Positions 11,409 through 23,054 of a stretch of 64,000 nt of DNA are shown here, piece after piece. Position 1 is the stretch's first letter. The number at the start of each line of letters is the position of its first letter. Under the pieces are notes generated by a model. That model saw only the letters and a program-made list of their open reading frames with translations. It was not told where the DNA came from and made no database searches. A program made the translations under genes and the position numbers. This stretch comes from Oreohelix idahoensis (Eukaryota > Mollusca > Gastropoda > Stylommatophora > Oreohelicidae), in NCBI GenBank assembly GCA_024509875.1, contig JAMPIV010012453.1, forward strand, positions 248,001 to 312,000, in the 5' to 3' direction.

Positions 11409-12103
11409 CAATAACGTTAAAAGTCACGTGGGGGGTTCCGAAAGTGGCATAAACTGGTTCTATCTAAGTTTACGCAGTCGGTCCTAAATTAAAACAGGTT
11501 CTAGCTACCGAGGTCAGGGGTCAACAATGACGTCGTATCTAAAAATAGTATTCGTATCTAAAAATAGTATTAGACTCGAGGAGAAAATCACTGAACGCTA
11601 GGAGAATATCCGCAAGGCTTTTCGATCATGCATTGAAGATGATAAAAAATGATGTGCTCGTAAATAATAATAAAAATGAAGAGAAGATTGGGCAAGTCGT
11701 CACATCCAGTAAAAACTATCTCACCTAATACCATAAAAGGGCTAAGCCTTTGAAATGTGATTCATGATTACTACTGCATCTTGAGGCCAGAATAACTAGA
11801 CTGCTTGGATATGACTGACTACCACTGTATCTCAAGACCACACTGATGTAACTTCTTGGACCCAATCAGATCAGACTGCTGCTTCCAGGTTTTGCCAGTT
11901 AATTTATATCTGCAGAGCAATGTCGCTGGTAATTCTAGGTGACCTGTTTACACGACTTAATCATTGCCCTTTTTTTAACATTGTTTTGATGATGAATTTA
12001 TCCAACAATTTCTTACACCACGTCTAAGATGTTGTGTAGGTCCTTTGAAGATATAGTATGTTATGCTAAAAAGGAGTGAAAAATGCACGGTCAATATTTA
12101 TCA
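11409..12103. other. Intronic stretch with a 19-bp tandem duplication
   Basis: Host intron between two LINE insertions. A perfect tandem duplication of cgtatctaaaaatagtatt lies at about 11532-11569. No coding or RNA feature was seen. Confidence 0.6.
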
Positions 12104-12316
12104 AGGCGCTCACTTGGGTTCCTGAGGGTAAGCGGAAAAAAGGAAGACCAAAAGAAACACTCAGAAGAACAATAATAAGAGAAGGAAGAACGTTGGGCCT
12201 AAATAATGTGCAAGAGCTAAGAGGAGTGGCGTCACAACGAACAACCTGGAGAGCACTGGTTTCTGCCTTATGCGCCGTGTTTGGCGCTTAAAGAATTTAT
12301 TATTATTATTATTATT
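12104..12316 (+). mobile_element. 5'-truncated 3' end of the RTE-like LINE seen at 17356-20617
   Basis: From aggcgctcacttgg onward the sequence is nearly identical to 20413-20617, including the C-terminal codons for TWVPEGKRKKGRPKETLRR and the stop, followed by a (TTA)n tail to about 12316. Only a handful of substitutions separate them (for example ttggcgctt against ttggtgctt). The upstream ATG-led codons are host intron, not element. No clear target duplication could be fixed because the tail is AT-rich. Confidence 0.88.
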
Positions 12317-14191
12317 AAACAAATGTGCTGAACTTAAAGCTTCGCTGAGTAAAATATTATTTTCTACAATTTAGCGCTCTTTAATGCAAATCAATACTTA
12401 AAATAAAAAAAAATAAAAAACTCTGTTTTTAAAATACATTTGTTTAAATGAAGATTAACAACAGTGGCTCCTTCTTGTAGTGGAAGGAAATTTTCCTGTT
12501 GCTATTTACACTTTCATTATAATGCATTTTTATTTTGAGGTTGTATTTCTGGACATCCTCACAGTCTTAGAATACTTGTTTAGAATTCAAGTTTAAAGAG
12601 ACCATAGTAAACTTTGTTGACAGTAACATATTTAGTATTAAATCAGTTACCAACTAATATAGAATCCAGCTTACACAGATTTAAAAGATATTTAGAGTAG
12701 TTAGGATGGGTACTTTAATAGTTGTACAACATTGTCTTATACTATTAATGAACACTCATTCATGTATATCTCTGTGATGCAAAGGTTCATTCACTCTGCT
12801 TTAAACTTATGGTTTGAGACTCAGGAATGCTAATTGTTCATTTTTAAATACATTTCTAAATGAGGAACAAAGTCACAAACAAATATCACATAACAATAAA
12901 TAAAAGCAAATCTGACTAATCTAAATAGGACGTAGATTTATAGTAAAGATAATTACTTAATCCTCTTCACTTTTAGTGGGGCATAGAGCAGCTTTGAAAT
13001 CTGTCCAGGCCTTCCTTTCTTGGGCACTTTGCTTCATTTCTGTATGTGTCTTTCCTGTCCTTTAGCTTCTGTCTCATGCTGACTTATTCATTTGTTTACG
13101 GTGTCTTTCTCATTTTCTTCTATTCTGGGTGTTATACACAGTGGTGATGGAAAGACAGTATTCTGAGTGATGGCAAAAAGACACACCACAAACCTTCTTT
13201 AGAATGGATACAGTGATACTGTCATCCAGAAGGGAGTTATCCCATGTACCCCTGAGTGTCTAGAGCATGTCACAATCTGAACAAATCTCTGAAAACTGGT
13301 TGGATCTAGCTAATAGCATATGGATCATTCCCACACCTGGGTTCTCAGATTTTCAGTCAGAAACTACATGATAAAAATGGATTGACCAGCAAAATCACAA
13401 TGGTATGTACAGTCTGACTAATACTGTTCATGATAGCTATGCAGGTGCTTTTTAATGTTGCTGAAGGATGTGCATTTAAAAAAAAAGTTTATATACAACA
13501 AAATTGTGATGTTCACAACCACCTCAAGTTGGCAGAATGGATAAATCATGAGGAAATAGCTAATTTGGAAATGGCAACCAAGGTGGAATGAGTTTAATTC
13601 CTAGTGTAGGCAAAAAACAACTGGAGGGTGGCACATGTGGCCACTTCCCCCCAAAGAGTTAAATATGTAAAAGGGCAGAAAAACGTATCTGATAGAGGGC
13701 TTTTCTGATGATGAAAGTGCCTCCTGTTGAAATGCTGTGTGTAGTTTCCTACTGCCTTGTGATTCTAATTTTCTTCTATTCTGAGGCTTGAGGAACAAGG
13801 ACTGCCTTGTGATTCTTACAGAGATGGCTTCCTCATTGCATATGTGCTATGCACTTCCAGCATCATTCTCATTTTGCAGAAATTCACATTCTATAGGTGT
13901 TTCAGTGTGTGCAGTCTTGCATATTTCTGCATTTCTTTACTGTGAGGTCAACAGTTTAGTTGTTCAAGATATCTCATGCTCAGTATAAATTAAGTTCCAG
14001 CAGTCAGACACTTTGTCACACTTAATCTTCCTGGCTGATTACAATAAAACCTTTTAATATACATAGACATGCATAATAGTGAATCATAGTCAGTAGTTTG
14101 AGAACGTTTTATGATACTTCCCACTGGTAATAGAATTTTGAACAGTCATATTGAGTATTCATAAATGACGTTTTCTTTGAATTTGATTCAG
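12317..14191. other. Intronic stretch, nothing recognised
   Basis: AT-rich sequence with many stops in all frames, between a LINE tail and host exon copy 3. No coding exon, RNA gene or bounded repeat could be supported. It ends in the polypyrimidine-AG (tttgattcag) of the next exon. Confidence 0.5.
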
Positions 14192-14374
14192 TCTCGCAAG
14201 AAAGAGAGTGCACCACTTAAGAAACATTTTATTCAGAGTCACGTCAAAAGTAGCCAGTTGGAGCAACATGAAATAGAAGCACAGAGTAGAGAGTGGCATG
14301 AAAAGCAGCGTGACTTAGAGAAGCCTCCACTTGAACTAGCAAAGGACAATGAAATATGTGTTCCTATATCTCAG
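14192..14374 (+). CDS. Host gene exon, tandem-duplicated charged exon, copy 3
   Basis: There are 61 codons in phase 0-0 between acceptor gaatttgattcag (ends 14191) and donor gtgaga (14375). The peptide begins SRKKESAPLKKHFIQ, contains SHVKSSQLEQHEIEAQSREW and ends ICVPISQ. It aligns along its whole length with the exon at 9-197 and over its last two thirds with 1977-2114. The acceptor context gattcag is shared with copy 1, as expected for duplication of exon plus flanking intron. Function unknown. Confidence 0.75.
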
Positions 14375-14838
14375 GTGAGATTTTAGGACTGAAAAGAAAT
14401 ATTAACAAGCTCTCGTGTGATGTTTTTTGCTGTTGTAAATAGTCTCTTTTATTGAAAATTTTGCAACCTTGAAGATTATTTTAATTAAGTTGAACAGGCT
14501 ACACTTTACTGAACATATTCTTGCTATCTTGAAGATTTTCTTATTGCATTGTTGGCCTATTAGTTACAGGGTAGTCTGGCTATAGTGTTGTTACTTTTAA
14601 AGTGAATAGTCCACCTGTGTATCTTCAGTTGCAACACCACCTGAAATAGTAATATCTCTCCACAACTTCCTGTCCTTCTGTTAATTTTTTGGTGATTTTC
14701 ATCCATACCAATAATTTTGTTATCCTCAGCTTCCTTTTCCCTATGAATTGTGTGTTTTGTTACAGCGTTTTCAGTTTTCTCATAACATACCCAGTGACAG
14801 AAGGTTGCTTTTTTCTTGTGTGGGATAAGTCATGCAGT

Positions 14839-14964
14839 TGGGAAACATGGAGAACAAGAGAAATCAAGTCCAACATGAAAATAAGAATCTTCAACTCAGA
14901 TGTGAAGTCAGTCCTATTGTATTGCTCTGAGACATGGAAAGCAACAAAAACAACAACCAAAAAG
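14839..14964 (+). mobile_element. RTE 3' fragment, left half (split by element D)
   Basis: The sequence reads the post-RT block REIKSNMKIRIFNSDVKSVLL and SETWKATKTTTKKL, then stops at the D insertion. It continues at 30899. The outer target duplication gataagtcatgcagt is at 14824-14838 and 31268-31282. The fragment was already 5'-truncated when it landed, and D later cut it in two. Confidence 0.88.
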
Positions 14965-15255
14965 CTGCATGTGATGAAGTGGACTGAGATTCTGTCTTTC
15001 ATATGGCCCATGTCTTTTTCTCCTTGCATTTTGTTCACTTTTTCTAGGAGGGATTACAGGTAATCCATCCCCATGTTTCTTCTCCTTCTATTATTTACGT
15101 TTTTCAGAGTGAGATCATGATGGAGTTTTATCTCATCTGCTTTATGTTTCTTCTTTATGTGTTTAGAGTTGGTGCGTAGGGAATTGTTGTAGTGTTATTC
15201 TAGAAGAAAGATTATAGAGCCTAGATCAGAGTTGCACCAGTTTTAGTCTTTTTAA

Positions 15256-16114
15256 CCTTTAGCACGCTGCTGTCGAGCACAGTCGACAGCAGCGTGCTAC
15301 GTTTTTTAGCATTAGAATGTGTGTACACGTGATCTCACCCCCGGATGTTAAGTTTTAAACTTATCTGAGAGAGAGTTAGCTTCCGTTTCCGATCTTTTTA
15401 AGTAATGGGTGCATCCGCGTTTATTTTCTGTGAATTTTTTAATCGAAATGAATCGGCATCGAACACGCGGCCATTTTCGCTCTAATTTTATTGGATTCTG
15501 ACGCCATGCAGTGGGGATGAGATTTTTGTCATTATAAGCGCTAATATCGGTTCTCAGAATATGGTTGATGACAGAGATCGAAACGAAAGTGGAATGTCAT
15601 TGCTAGTGTGTAAAAGTTTAGGGGTTAGGATTAGATTTATCGGAAAGATTTAGGGTTACGGCCGAATGTCACTGCTGACATGGGCGTTTGTTGCTTTGCT
15701 ACTGATGATGGGTGTAACGAAAAGATCGTCATTTGATTTGTATTGGTCAAATGACTTTCATTGAGATGCAAGAGATAATTTAGATATGGACACTTCGTTT
15801 GTTGGTTATTTTATTTTATTTTTTTTTAAATTTTAAAATAATAAAAAAATTTTTATTTTTTTTTTACATTTTTTAATCGTTTTTTTCATCTTTCCTTTCC
15901 TCTCTTCCTATCACATCTAACATCTACACAAACAAATTTTAAATCATCAGATTCACCATTTATTTATTTATATAAATTCCAAAAATTATAGCAATTGACC
16001 AAGAAACACAAAAACTATAGTTATTACAAGTCACCCACTATAAAAACGGGGCATAGTGAAAAAGAATGCAGCTGCAGGGGAAGTTTTCTGGAAGAGAATG
16101 CAGCGTTCTAAAGG
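15256..16114. mobile_element. piggyBac-type MITE (TTAA target)
   Basis: An 859-bp insertion in the 5' LTR of D, absent from the 3' LTR. It is flanked by TTAA on both sides (15252-15255 and 16115-16118), and the empty site in the 3' LTR holds a single TTAA. Termini are CCTTTAGCACGCTGC and, on the reverse, CCTTTAGAACGCTGC (14 of 15 matching), in keeping with piggyBac ends that start CC(C/T)TT. A perfect 16-bp hairpin lies at 15261-15298. No ORF, so it depends on a transposase elsewhere. Confidence 0.88.
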
Positions 16115-16356
16115 TTAAAGATTGGCATGGCCATAGACGTATTTTTCGGGAATTGAATATATTTCGGCCATTTTTGCTTAAATTGACAGTAGAGGGCTAA
16201 ACTTTATTCCTGTTTCTTTGTTCAATGGGGGTAGTGACTTTAGCACGTGCTGGCAGTAACCGGATGAGTCAGAGTTAGTTACTATTCTGATTGGATGAGA
16301 TCTAACTGCTTTGAATGGCAGCGCGTTCATTGGGGCTTAGAACAAAGCCGCGTATA

Positions 16357-16398
16357 TGACGTCACGAGGTCAGCGTGCTGATCTAAGAGGATAAATAG
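16357..16398 (+). promoter_or_regulatory. Putative D LTR core promoter: CRE-like site plus TATA-like box
   Basis: A perfect TGACGTCA (16357-16364), the consensus for CREB/ATF factors, lies about 27 bp upstream of ATAAATAG (16391-16398). Both are kept in the 3' LTR (28510-28517 and 28544-28551) at the same spacing. The position in the LTR and the spacing suit a Pol II promoter at the U3/R border. This is inference from motifs only. Confidence 0.5.
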
Positions 16399-16822
16399 GC
16401 CCGTAATTTAATTCTCGTTCTCTCTAATGTAATTGCCAGCCGCGTGCCAGAGTCAAATAGTCGATTTGCCTTTCAGTGGGACATTCGAGTTTGGTAAGCA
16501 TAATTTATTAGCGTGGTACTTTATTTAATTTTTCTAGTCCTAGGCCGAGCAGTTAAGTTTCTTGGGAAGTTACTTTTAAATTAATTCGTAACTTCAGAGC
16601 CATCAAATACTATCTTAGTGAAAGACTTGAGAAACGAAAGAGGTTCATAATAATTCCTTATTTAAGGAATAGCGGTATTTAAGCTGGTTTAAAAGTTGAG
16701 TTGTCGCGGGCGTGCTTTGTATTATTGCAAAGCAGGTCTGTAGAGAAACCCGTATCTGCGAATTATATTTAATTACAGAATGACGAGAGCATGTGTATTT
16801 GTGATTTTATTGAGAGTGTAAT

Positions 16823-16986
16823 ACTTACTTACTTACTTACTTAGTCGTTCCTCTTCTACCGTGAGGTGTAGAGGTTTGGAAGAGAGAGCGCCAGACTATC
16901 CTATCGGCTGTCTTCTTCCTGGCCTGGTTCCATTCTATTCCTCGGTCCTTCAAAGATTGTCTAATGTTGTCCTCCCAGCAGACTCA
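16823..16986 (-). mobile_element. 5'-truncated tail of the 8222-11397 LINE family
   Basis: A 164-bp insertion in the D 5' LTR, absent from the 3' LTR, with target duplication gagagtgtaat (16812-16822 and 16987-16997). On the minus strand it ends in AAGT repeats like the full-length copy at 8222 and matches its 3' end except for a few substitutions. Confidence 0.92.
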
Positions 16987-17355
16987 GAGAGTGTAATGCT
17001 GCTAGTTATTTATATAGTTGCACATCTATCTGTGGACGGGAGTGAAAGAGGTGTAATTTGTAAGCCCATGGGTGCGTTGGTTACCGAATATTTATTCGAG
17101 ACGATGTTCAGATGGTGAGGGAGAGAGGAGCACGTGGTCGTAAGAATTGTAAACACGTGTTTGTAACTACGGGGTTTTCAATTGATAACCTGGGGTTATG
17201 TATAACTTCTAGGCAATATGTATATGCTAGCATCTAACAGGGTTATACGTTATATATATTGTATTGTGGTTCTGAGTATTCAGAAGACGGAGACGAAATT
17301 ATTTCTGTTAAGGGAATAATATTTTATTTCATTTTGAGGTGATTAATATTATTGA

Positions 17356-20300
17356 GAGTTATCTACCCTTCCAAGATGGAGGTGAAATTCGTTTCTCACC
17401 TTAGACGCCGAAAGAAAAACATCAGGAATGTGTATATTTCGATGGATAGTACCATGTTATGTTAAATTATAGAATAAAAGATACACCAGAGTATCTAGTG
17501 GTGTAGATATTTTCCTATAACTGACCTCGAAACCCTCGAATCGGTCGGTTGGATCGGAGGGTTGATCAGTGAGTTAACAATTCACTATCGTAAAACAAGC
17601 TATTGTTACCGAAACAGAACCAGGCTTGACAGTAAACATGACTCACTCTAATATCTTGGGGGCTAAGGAGATTTTTAAAATTGGATACTGGAATGTAAGA
17701 ACTATGTATCAAGACGGAAAATTGGAAGAAGTAATTAAAGAAATGGATAATTATAAGTTGGACTTATTGGGTGTCAGCGAGTGTAGATGGACGGGGAAGG
17801 GCATAAAATATATTTCAGAAGAAAAAAAGCAAATTATATACTCTGGTAGTAATGATAATCGTCACACAGAGGGAGTAGCCATCCTAATGACACAGAAAGC
17901 AGCAGCATCGCTTATCAGCTGGGTACCTATCAATGAGAGGCTATTATTAGCTAGATTTCAGACACGATTTTTCAAGCTCTCAATTGTACAATGTTATGCA
18001 CCAACTAACGACGCTCTTGATACCACAAAAGATGACTTCTATGAAGCACTTCTAAGTACCATCAACACAATACCCAAGCATGACATAATAGCAGTCATGG
18101 GTGATTTTAACGCCAAAGTAGGTGACAACAACGATGGAATACAAAGATATCTCGGTACTCATGGCATAGGCTGTATGAATCAAAATGGCGAAAGACTTCT
18201 AGAACTTTGTGAAATATCAAACCTCGTTGTGGCAGACACCATCTTTCCACATAAGAATATCCACAAGATAACATGGAATTCACCTGATGGCAGAACTAAG
18301 AACCAGATAGATCACTTCTGCATAAGCGCTAAATTTCGCTCATCAGTTCAAGACGTCAGAGCATACAGAGGTGCAGAGATCGGAAGCGATCATAACCTCT
18401 GCATAGCTAAACTGAGAATTAAACTGAAGAAGTTATACCAACAGAATAAAAATAGAAGAATAGATGTACACAGACTGCAATCAAATGATATAAAGGAGGA
18501 ATATAATGTCAAAATGAACAACTATTTCGATGCTTTAGGCAAAATTGACAACGATATCACCACCAAGACAATCAATACTAAATGGGAACAACTGAGAACA
18601 GCAATGACAGAAGCAGCAGTAGCGACCACCGGATACCTAGTACATAAAAAGAAAAAATGGATGAGAGAAGATACTTGGGATAAAATACAAGAAAGGAAAA
18701 CAGCAAAACTTAAACTACTAGCGGCAAGTACACATAATGCAGTTGAATCTTGCAAACTAACTTATAACTTGTTAAATAAAGAAGTGAAGACAAAAACTCG
18801 AAGAGATAAAAGACATTTCATCAATGAACTGGCTGTAGAAGCTGAAAATGCTGCAAGAACTGGTAATAGTAGGTGCCTTTATCAAATTACAAAACAACTA
18901 TGTCACCAGCCTACTGCTATGGAAACACCTGTTAAAGGTAAATTAGGGAATTCAATACCAACAGAAAAAGAACAAATGAAGAGATGGGCTGAGCACTTCA
19001 TGGAGGTGCTAAACAGACCACCACCAACAGTAACACCTGATTTTAATAATGAAACACCCACAACCACCTTGCCAATAACTTGCGATGAATTCACGCTGGA
19101 CGAGATCAAACAAGCCGTTAAAAGATTTAAAAATTTTAAAGCTGCTGGAGTTGACGAAATTTCAGGGGAAATGATTAAAGCAGTTAATGACAACAACCTC
19201 TTGAGAATTTTAGATATTATAAATGAAGTATGGAGAGAAGAACAACCACCACAACAATGGAAAGACAGTATTATTGTAAAGTTACCGAAGAAAGGTGATC
19301 TATCAGACTGTAATAACTGGCGTGGTATATCTCTATTATCAGTACCTGGAAAATTATTATGTTGCATGATGTTAGAAAGACTTAAATTGCATGCTGACGA
19401 AAAGATCAGAGAAGAACAAGCGGGTTTCAGGCCGAAACGATCATGTATTGATCAAATATTCACACTAAGAACAATTATAGAAGAATCAGTGGAAAGGCAA
19501 TCGCCACTTATTATCACCTTCGTCGATTTTCAAAAAGCCTTTGATAGTCTACACCGCCCATCATTGTGGAAGATACTTACAATCTATGGTTTTCCAACAA
19601 AATATGTGAATATAATCAAAGCGCTATATGACAATGCAAGATGTTGTGTTAGAACAAATAAAGGGAATACAGAATGGTTTACAGTAGAAACAGGGGTGAA
19701 ACAAGGCTGTATTATGTCACCACTACTTTTTGGAATAGCTATTGATTGGGTTATGAGAAACTATACCCACAATGAACAATTGGGTATAAAATGGACAAAT
19801 GGAAAATTCCTGGGGGACTTGGATTTCGCAGATGATGTAGCATTCTTAAGTTCAACACCAAGACAATCCCAAGAAGCAATAAATAATTTGTGTCATCTCT
19901 CGATTAAAATAGGTCTCCAAATAAATGCCTCTAAAACTAAAGCTATGAACTTTTCTAACGAGACCTTTGATATCATCTTGAACGGGGAAAAACTACAGAA
20001 AGTTGAAAGTTTCAATTATTTAGGCAGTAAAATGACTCAGGATGGTGACACAACAAGAGAAATCCATACTAGAATTGCTTTGGCAGCTAGCGCCTTCAAT
20101 AGATTATCTAACATTTGGAAATTACGATCATTGAATATACATACCAAGCTTCGTCTGTTTAATTCAAATGTTATCTCAGTGTTAACATACGGCTGTGAGA
20201 GTTGGAAAATAACAAAATCATTGGAGAACAAGCTGAATACATTCGAGAACAAATGTCTTAGAAAACTCATGAACATCAGTTGGAAAGAATTCAAGACTAA

Positions 20301-20617
20301 TCGACAAATAAGAGAAGACTCTAGGCAGAAATATGTCTCCGACTATATAAGGAAAAGACGATGGTCTTATATCGGTCATGTCCTACGAATGCAAAACAAC
20401 AGAATACCACTACAGGCGCTCACTTGGGTTCCTGAGGGTAAGAGGAAAAAAGGAAGACCAAAAGAAACACTCAGAAGAACAATAATAAGAGAAGGAAGAA
20501 CGTTGGGCCTGAATAATGTGCAAGAGCTAAGAGGAGTGGCGTCACAACGAACAACCTGGAGAGCACTGGTTTCTGCCTTATGCGCCGTGTTTGGTGCTTA
20601 AAGAATTTATTATTATT
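17356..20617 (+). mobile_element. Complete RTE-like LINE E with (TTA)n tail
   Basis: A 3262-bp insertion in the D 5' LTR, absent from the 3' LTR (empty site near 29322-29335). The direct repeat attaatattattga flanks it (17342-17355 and 20618-20631); its 3' edge blurs into the (TTA)n tail. It has a 270-bp leader, one intact ORF and a short tail. It is younger than D. A truncated sister copy lies at 12104-12316. The copy looks structurally competent. Confidence 0.92.
17626..20601 (+). CDS. LINE E ORF: AP endonuclease plus reverse transcriptase
   Basis: An uninterrupted 991-residue protein. The endonuclease (about residues 20-245) shows GYWNVRTM, GVSECRWTGKG, QCYAPTND, MGDFNAKVGDN, a PDGRTKNQIDHF stretch and GSDHNL. 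The RT (about 490-760) shows LPKKGDLSDCNNWRGISLLS, EEQAGFRPKRSCIDQIF, FVDFQKAFDSL, TGVKQGCIMSPLLF and LDFADDVAFL with the FADD catalytic pair. The tail holds SYIGHVLRMQNNRIPLQAL and the basic PEGKRKKGRPKE block. It would nick target DNA and reverse transcribe its own transcript. Architecture fits RTE or a close clade. No stop or frameshift is visible. Confidence 0.93.
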   Translation: MTVNMTHSNILGAKEIFKIGYWNVRTMYQDGKLEEVIKEMDNYKLDLLGVSECRWTGKGIKYISEEKKQIIYSGSNDNRHTEGVAILMTQKAAASLISWVPINERLLLARFQTRFFKLSIVQCYAPTNDALDTTKDDFYEALLSTINTIPKHDIIAVMGDFNAKVGDNNDGIQRYLGTHGIGCMNQNGERLLELCEISNLVVADTIFPHKNIHKITWNSPDGRTKNQIDHFCISAKFRSSVQDVRAYRGAEIGSDHNLCIAKLRIKLKKLYQQNKNRRIDVHRLQSNDIKEEYNVKMNNYFDALGKIDNDITTKTINTKWEQLRTAMTEAAVATTGYLVHKKKKWMREDTWDKIQERKTAKLKLLAASTHNAVESCKLTYNLLNKEVKTKTRRDKRHFINELAVEAENAARTGNSRCLYQITKQLCHQPTAMETPVKGKLGNSIPTEKEQMKRWAEHFMEVLNRPPPTVTPDFNNETPTTTLPITCDEFTLDEIKQAVKRFKNFKAAGVDEISGEMIKAVNDNNLLRILDIINEVWREEQPPQQWKDSIIVKLPKKGDLSDCNNWRGISLLSVPGKLLCCMMLERLKLHADEKIREEQAGFRPKRSCIDQIFTLRTIIEESVERQSPLIITFVDFQKAFDSLHRPSLWKILTIYGFPTKYVNIIKALYDNARCCVRTNKGNTEWFTVETGVKQGCIMSPLLFGIAIDWVMRNYTHNEQLGIKWTNGKFLGDLDFADDVAFLSSTPRQSQEAINNLCHLSIKIGLQINASKTKAMNFSNETFDIILNGEKLQKVESFNYLGSKMTQDGDTTREIHTRIALAASAFNRLSNIWKLRSLNIHTKLRLFNSNVISVLTYGCESWKITKSLENKLNTFENKCLRKLMNISWKEFKTNRQIREDSRQKYVSDYIRKRRWSYIGHVLRMQNNRIPLQALTWVPEGKRKKGRPKETLRRTIIREGRTLGLNNVQELRGVASQRTTWRALVSALCAVFGA

Positions 20618-23054
20618 ATTAATATTATTGACGGGAATTTTAGGAATTCCTAGAGATATTTTATTTTGTGTTAATCATTGCTGCAGGTAGTGTCAGCGTA
20701 AGAAGTAGGCCACAGTACGTCTGCCCAGATAGGGCCAGTGAAATATTGTTGTTGCTCAGACTTAGTCAGGCAGAACAGACGATCTGGGTCAGCCAATGTT
20801 TATTTTGGGGCAGGTAGAGAAGGGAACAGCAGAGGAGAGGGCTGTGTTAGCATGATTATTTGTATGGAGGTGCATAACGGGAACAGAGAGTAGGGGAGTT
20901 ATTTGTTATTAGAAATGTATTATTACTGTGTGTTTAGCTGTTGCATTTTTTTCTGTCTAAACAGCAGGTACCAGCTTTGTGGGAAAGAGAGAGCGGAATT
21001 TTGATACCACAAAATTTCTCCCACGGCAAAGTTGTGGCATTCGCAGAAACGCAAAGTTTGGCGTTAATTGCCAGAGGTGGAAGAGAAAAAAATACGTTTT
21101 CCCAAGGCAGGGAAGACATTCTCTAGTTGAAAGGGATTTTGGTGGAAAAATCCGGAGCTCTGATGCTCAATCTGCTTACACACGCAAATGGGCAGGTTGC
21201 CAGCGTGGTTGTAATTTATTTCGCTTCGTCTTGGCCATAATAAAGCTGAAGGCCCGCAGCCCAGAGAAAGGGGTGAGCGGGCAGGTGTATACAATTCGTA
21301 GTAGCAGCCAGCTACAGTTTCCAGTCCAGAATCCAGTGTTTAAACCTTAGTCATCAATTTCAGAATTGTGGAGGGAAACAGGGTTACAATACCCTCTACA
21401 GATGTTAGAGCAGAAGACAGCTGCTGAAGTTTAGTATACTGGTGGTAGAACAGAAAGACAGAACTGAGCGCAAAGTCTAATGAAAAGCATAGCAGAGGTC
21501 AGCTGCTGAAGTTTTAGATGAGTCAGTTGTGTAGCAGTGTTCATGAGATTTCAGGATAGGCTGTGTAGAAACAAAGTCTGTGCAGAGATTGTGTAGACAC
21601 TTCGTAGTCGTTCCAGCTGACTGTGTACTTAGAGTTAGAATTTAGAACAGCTAGTTTGGAGTGGAGGCTCGACAGCTGAGACCCCACCAAGTGCAGTGTG
21701 GTTTATTTCATTTTAATCTTACCTTCTTTCTCCATACAGGTGAAACTTGTGGGTGAAGGGTTGGGTTTGATGATACATCACTTGTAATTTTGCCTGAATT
21801 TGTTTTCCAGGTGTGCTTACACTGCATTTTTATCCTTTTGACATGTATTTGATTACTTGTTTGTGTGTATAATAAAACTTGTACATTTATAGTCTGGACC
21901 AGTCATTTTAATTACGTACAGTAGCTATCTGTTGTCTGTATCGTGGTGTATGTGAATCTTAATTGAACCTTATCCCCTTAGGGTAGTTAGAGGTGGTTGA
22001 GGCCATAGCAATTAAGACGTCCGGAGTGGCAAGGAAGAGTCAACTTCGGTTCTCAACCTCGGAGCCAATGGTCTCAACTTTCACATTTGCACTGTCATTT
22101 TTCATCTGAATCTATCATTTCAGTCTTTCTTCTCACTAGTGTCTTGTCACTATATGTAGACAGCCTCTAGTCATAAAACCATTTTGTGACAAAGTGGGTG
22201 GCGTTCGTCCGGTGGATCATCTTTGTTGGGATCAATTCTGTGATTTTATCTACAGTCATAGATTGTCTCTGTAGGAAGTTCTGAAAAATAGATTTCTTAA
22301 ATATCCCCTAGACTGAGCTATATTAATAGGTACCACAAAGTGATTTTTGTTTGCACAGAAACACCAGAGAAAACAATGTAGTTTTGAAGCCCTTGGTAAA
22401 TCATGAAATTTGGTACTTTATTTTTTAAAATAGGACAACAAATAAAAAAGTTATAGCATTTTGTAAAATGTGGGGACTTCGCAACATTGAAAACGTTACA
22501 TCACACCAACTTCAGAAGACTGCCGTCTTCTTAAATATAATCTTACAACTTTCTCTGACAAACAGCATATAGTCTGGAATATACTGATCACACAAAGAAA
22601 ACTATAGGGCTACATCATGAAAAATTATCAGTATATTTGAGACCAAAAATTGCAAATCTGCAAAACACATTACCAAAAAAAAAAATTGGTTGAATGAAAG
22701 TCAATATTTACAACATCATATTTCAAAAAGTATAAAAGGTACAAGCTTTAAATTTGTACATATTAATCTACATATTACACACATATATCTCAATTTTTTT
22801 CACAGGATTTAAACATCTATTTGTTCTTGTATAATTTTTTAAAATGTGTCCAGAGGCCAATTTGTCGCATGAGAAGAAAAAAATGTGAAAATGAAGAAAA
22901 AATTTCTTTCTTAAGATACTGTCCATATTTCATTAAAAAAAATGTGTAGGCAATAATTAACAACATCTAAACAATAATTAACAACATCTAAACGCTATAT
23001 TTTTTTTTAAACAACTGGTTATTAGCATTTAAAAAGACATTTTTAAACTGGAGG

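Larger units (their letters stand above)
14970..22191 (+). repeat. 5' LTR of element D (interrupted)
   Basis: Homologous along its length to 27992-30898 once three insertions are removed: a piggyBac-type MITE (15256-16114), a LINE tail (16823-16986) and a complete LINE (17356-20617). It begins TG and ends CA (TGTGACA at 22191). Downstream, tgggtggcgttcgtccggtgg is the likely primer-binding region and resembles a degenerate tRNA-Pro complement. Confidence 0.93.

Noticed and set aside
20934..21350. Short ORFs on both strands, repeated at 29638-30001, as possible genes
   Set aside because: They lie in the two LTRs of element D, are mirrored on both strands and are changed by small indels between LTRs without keeping frame.
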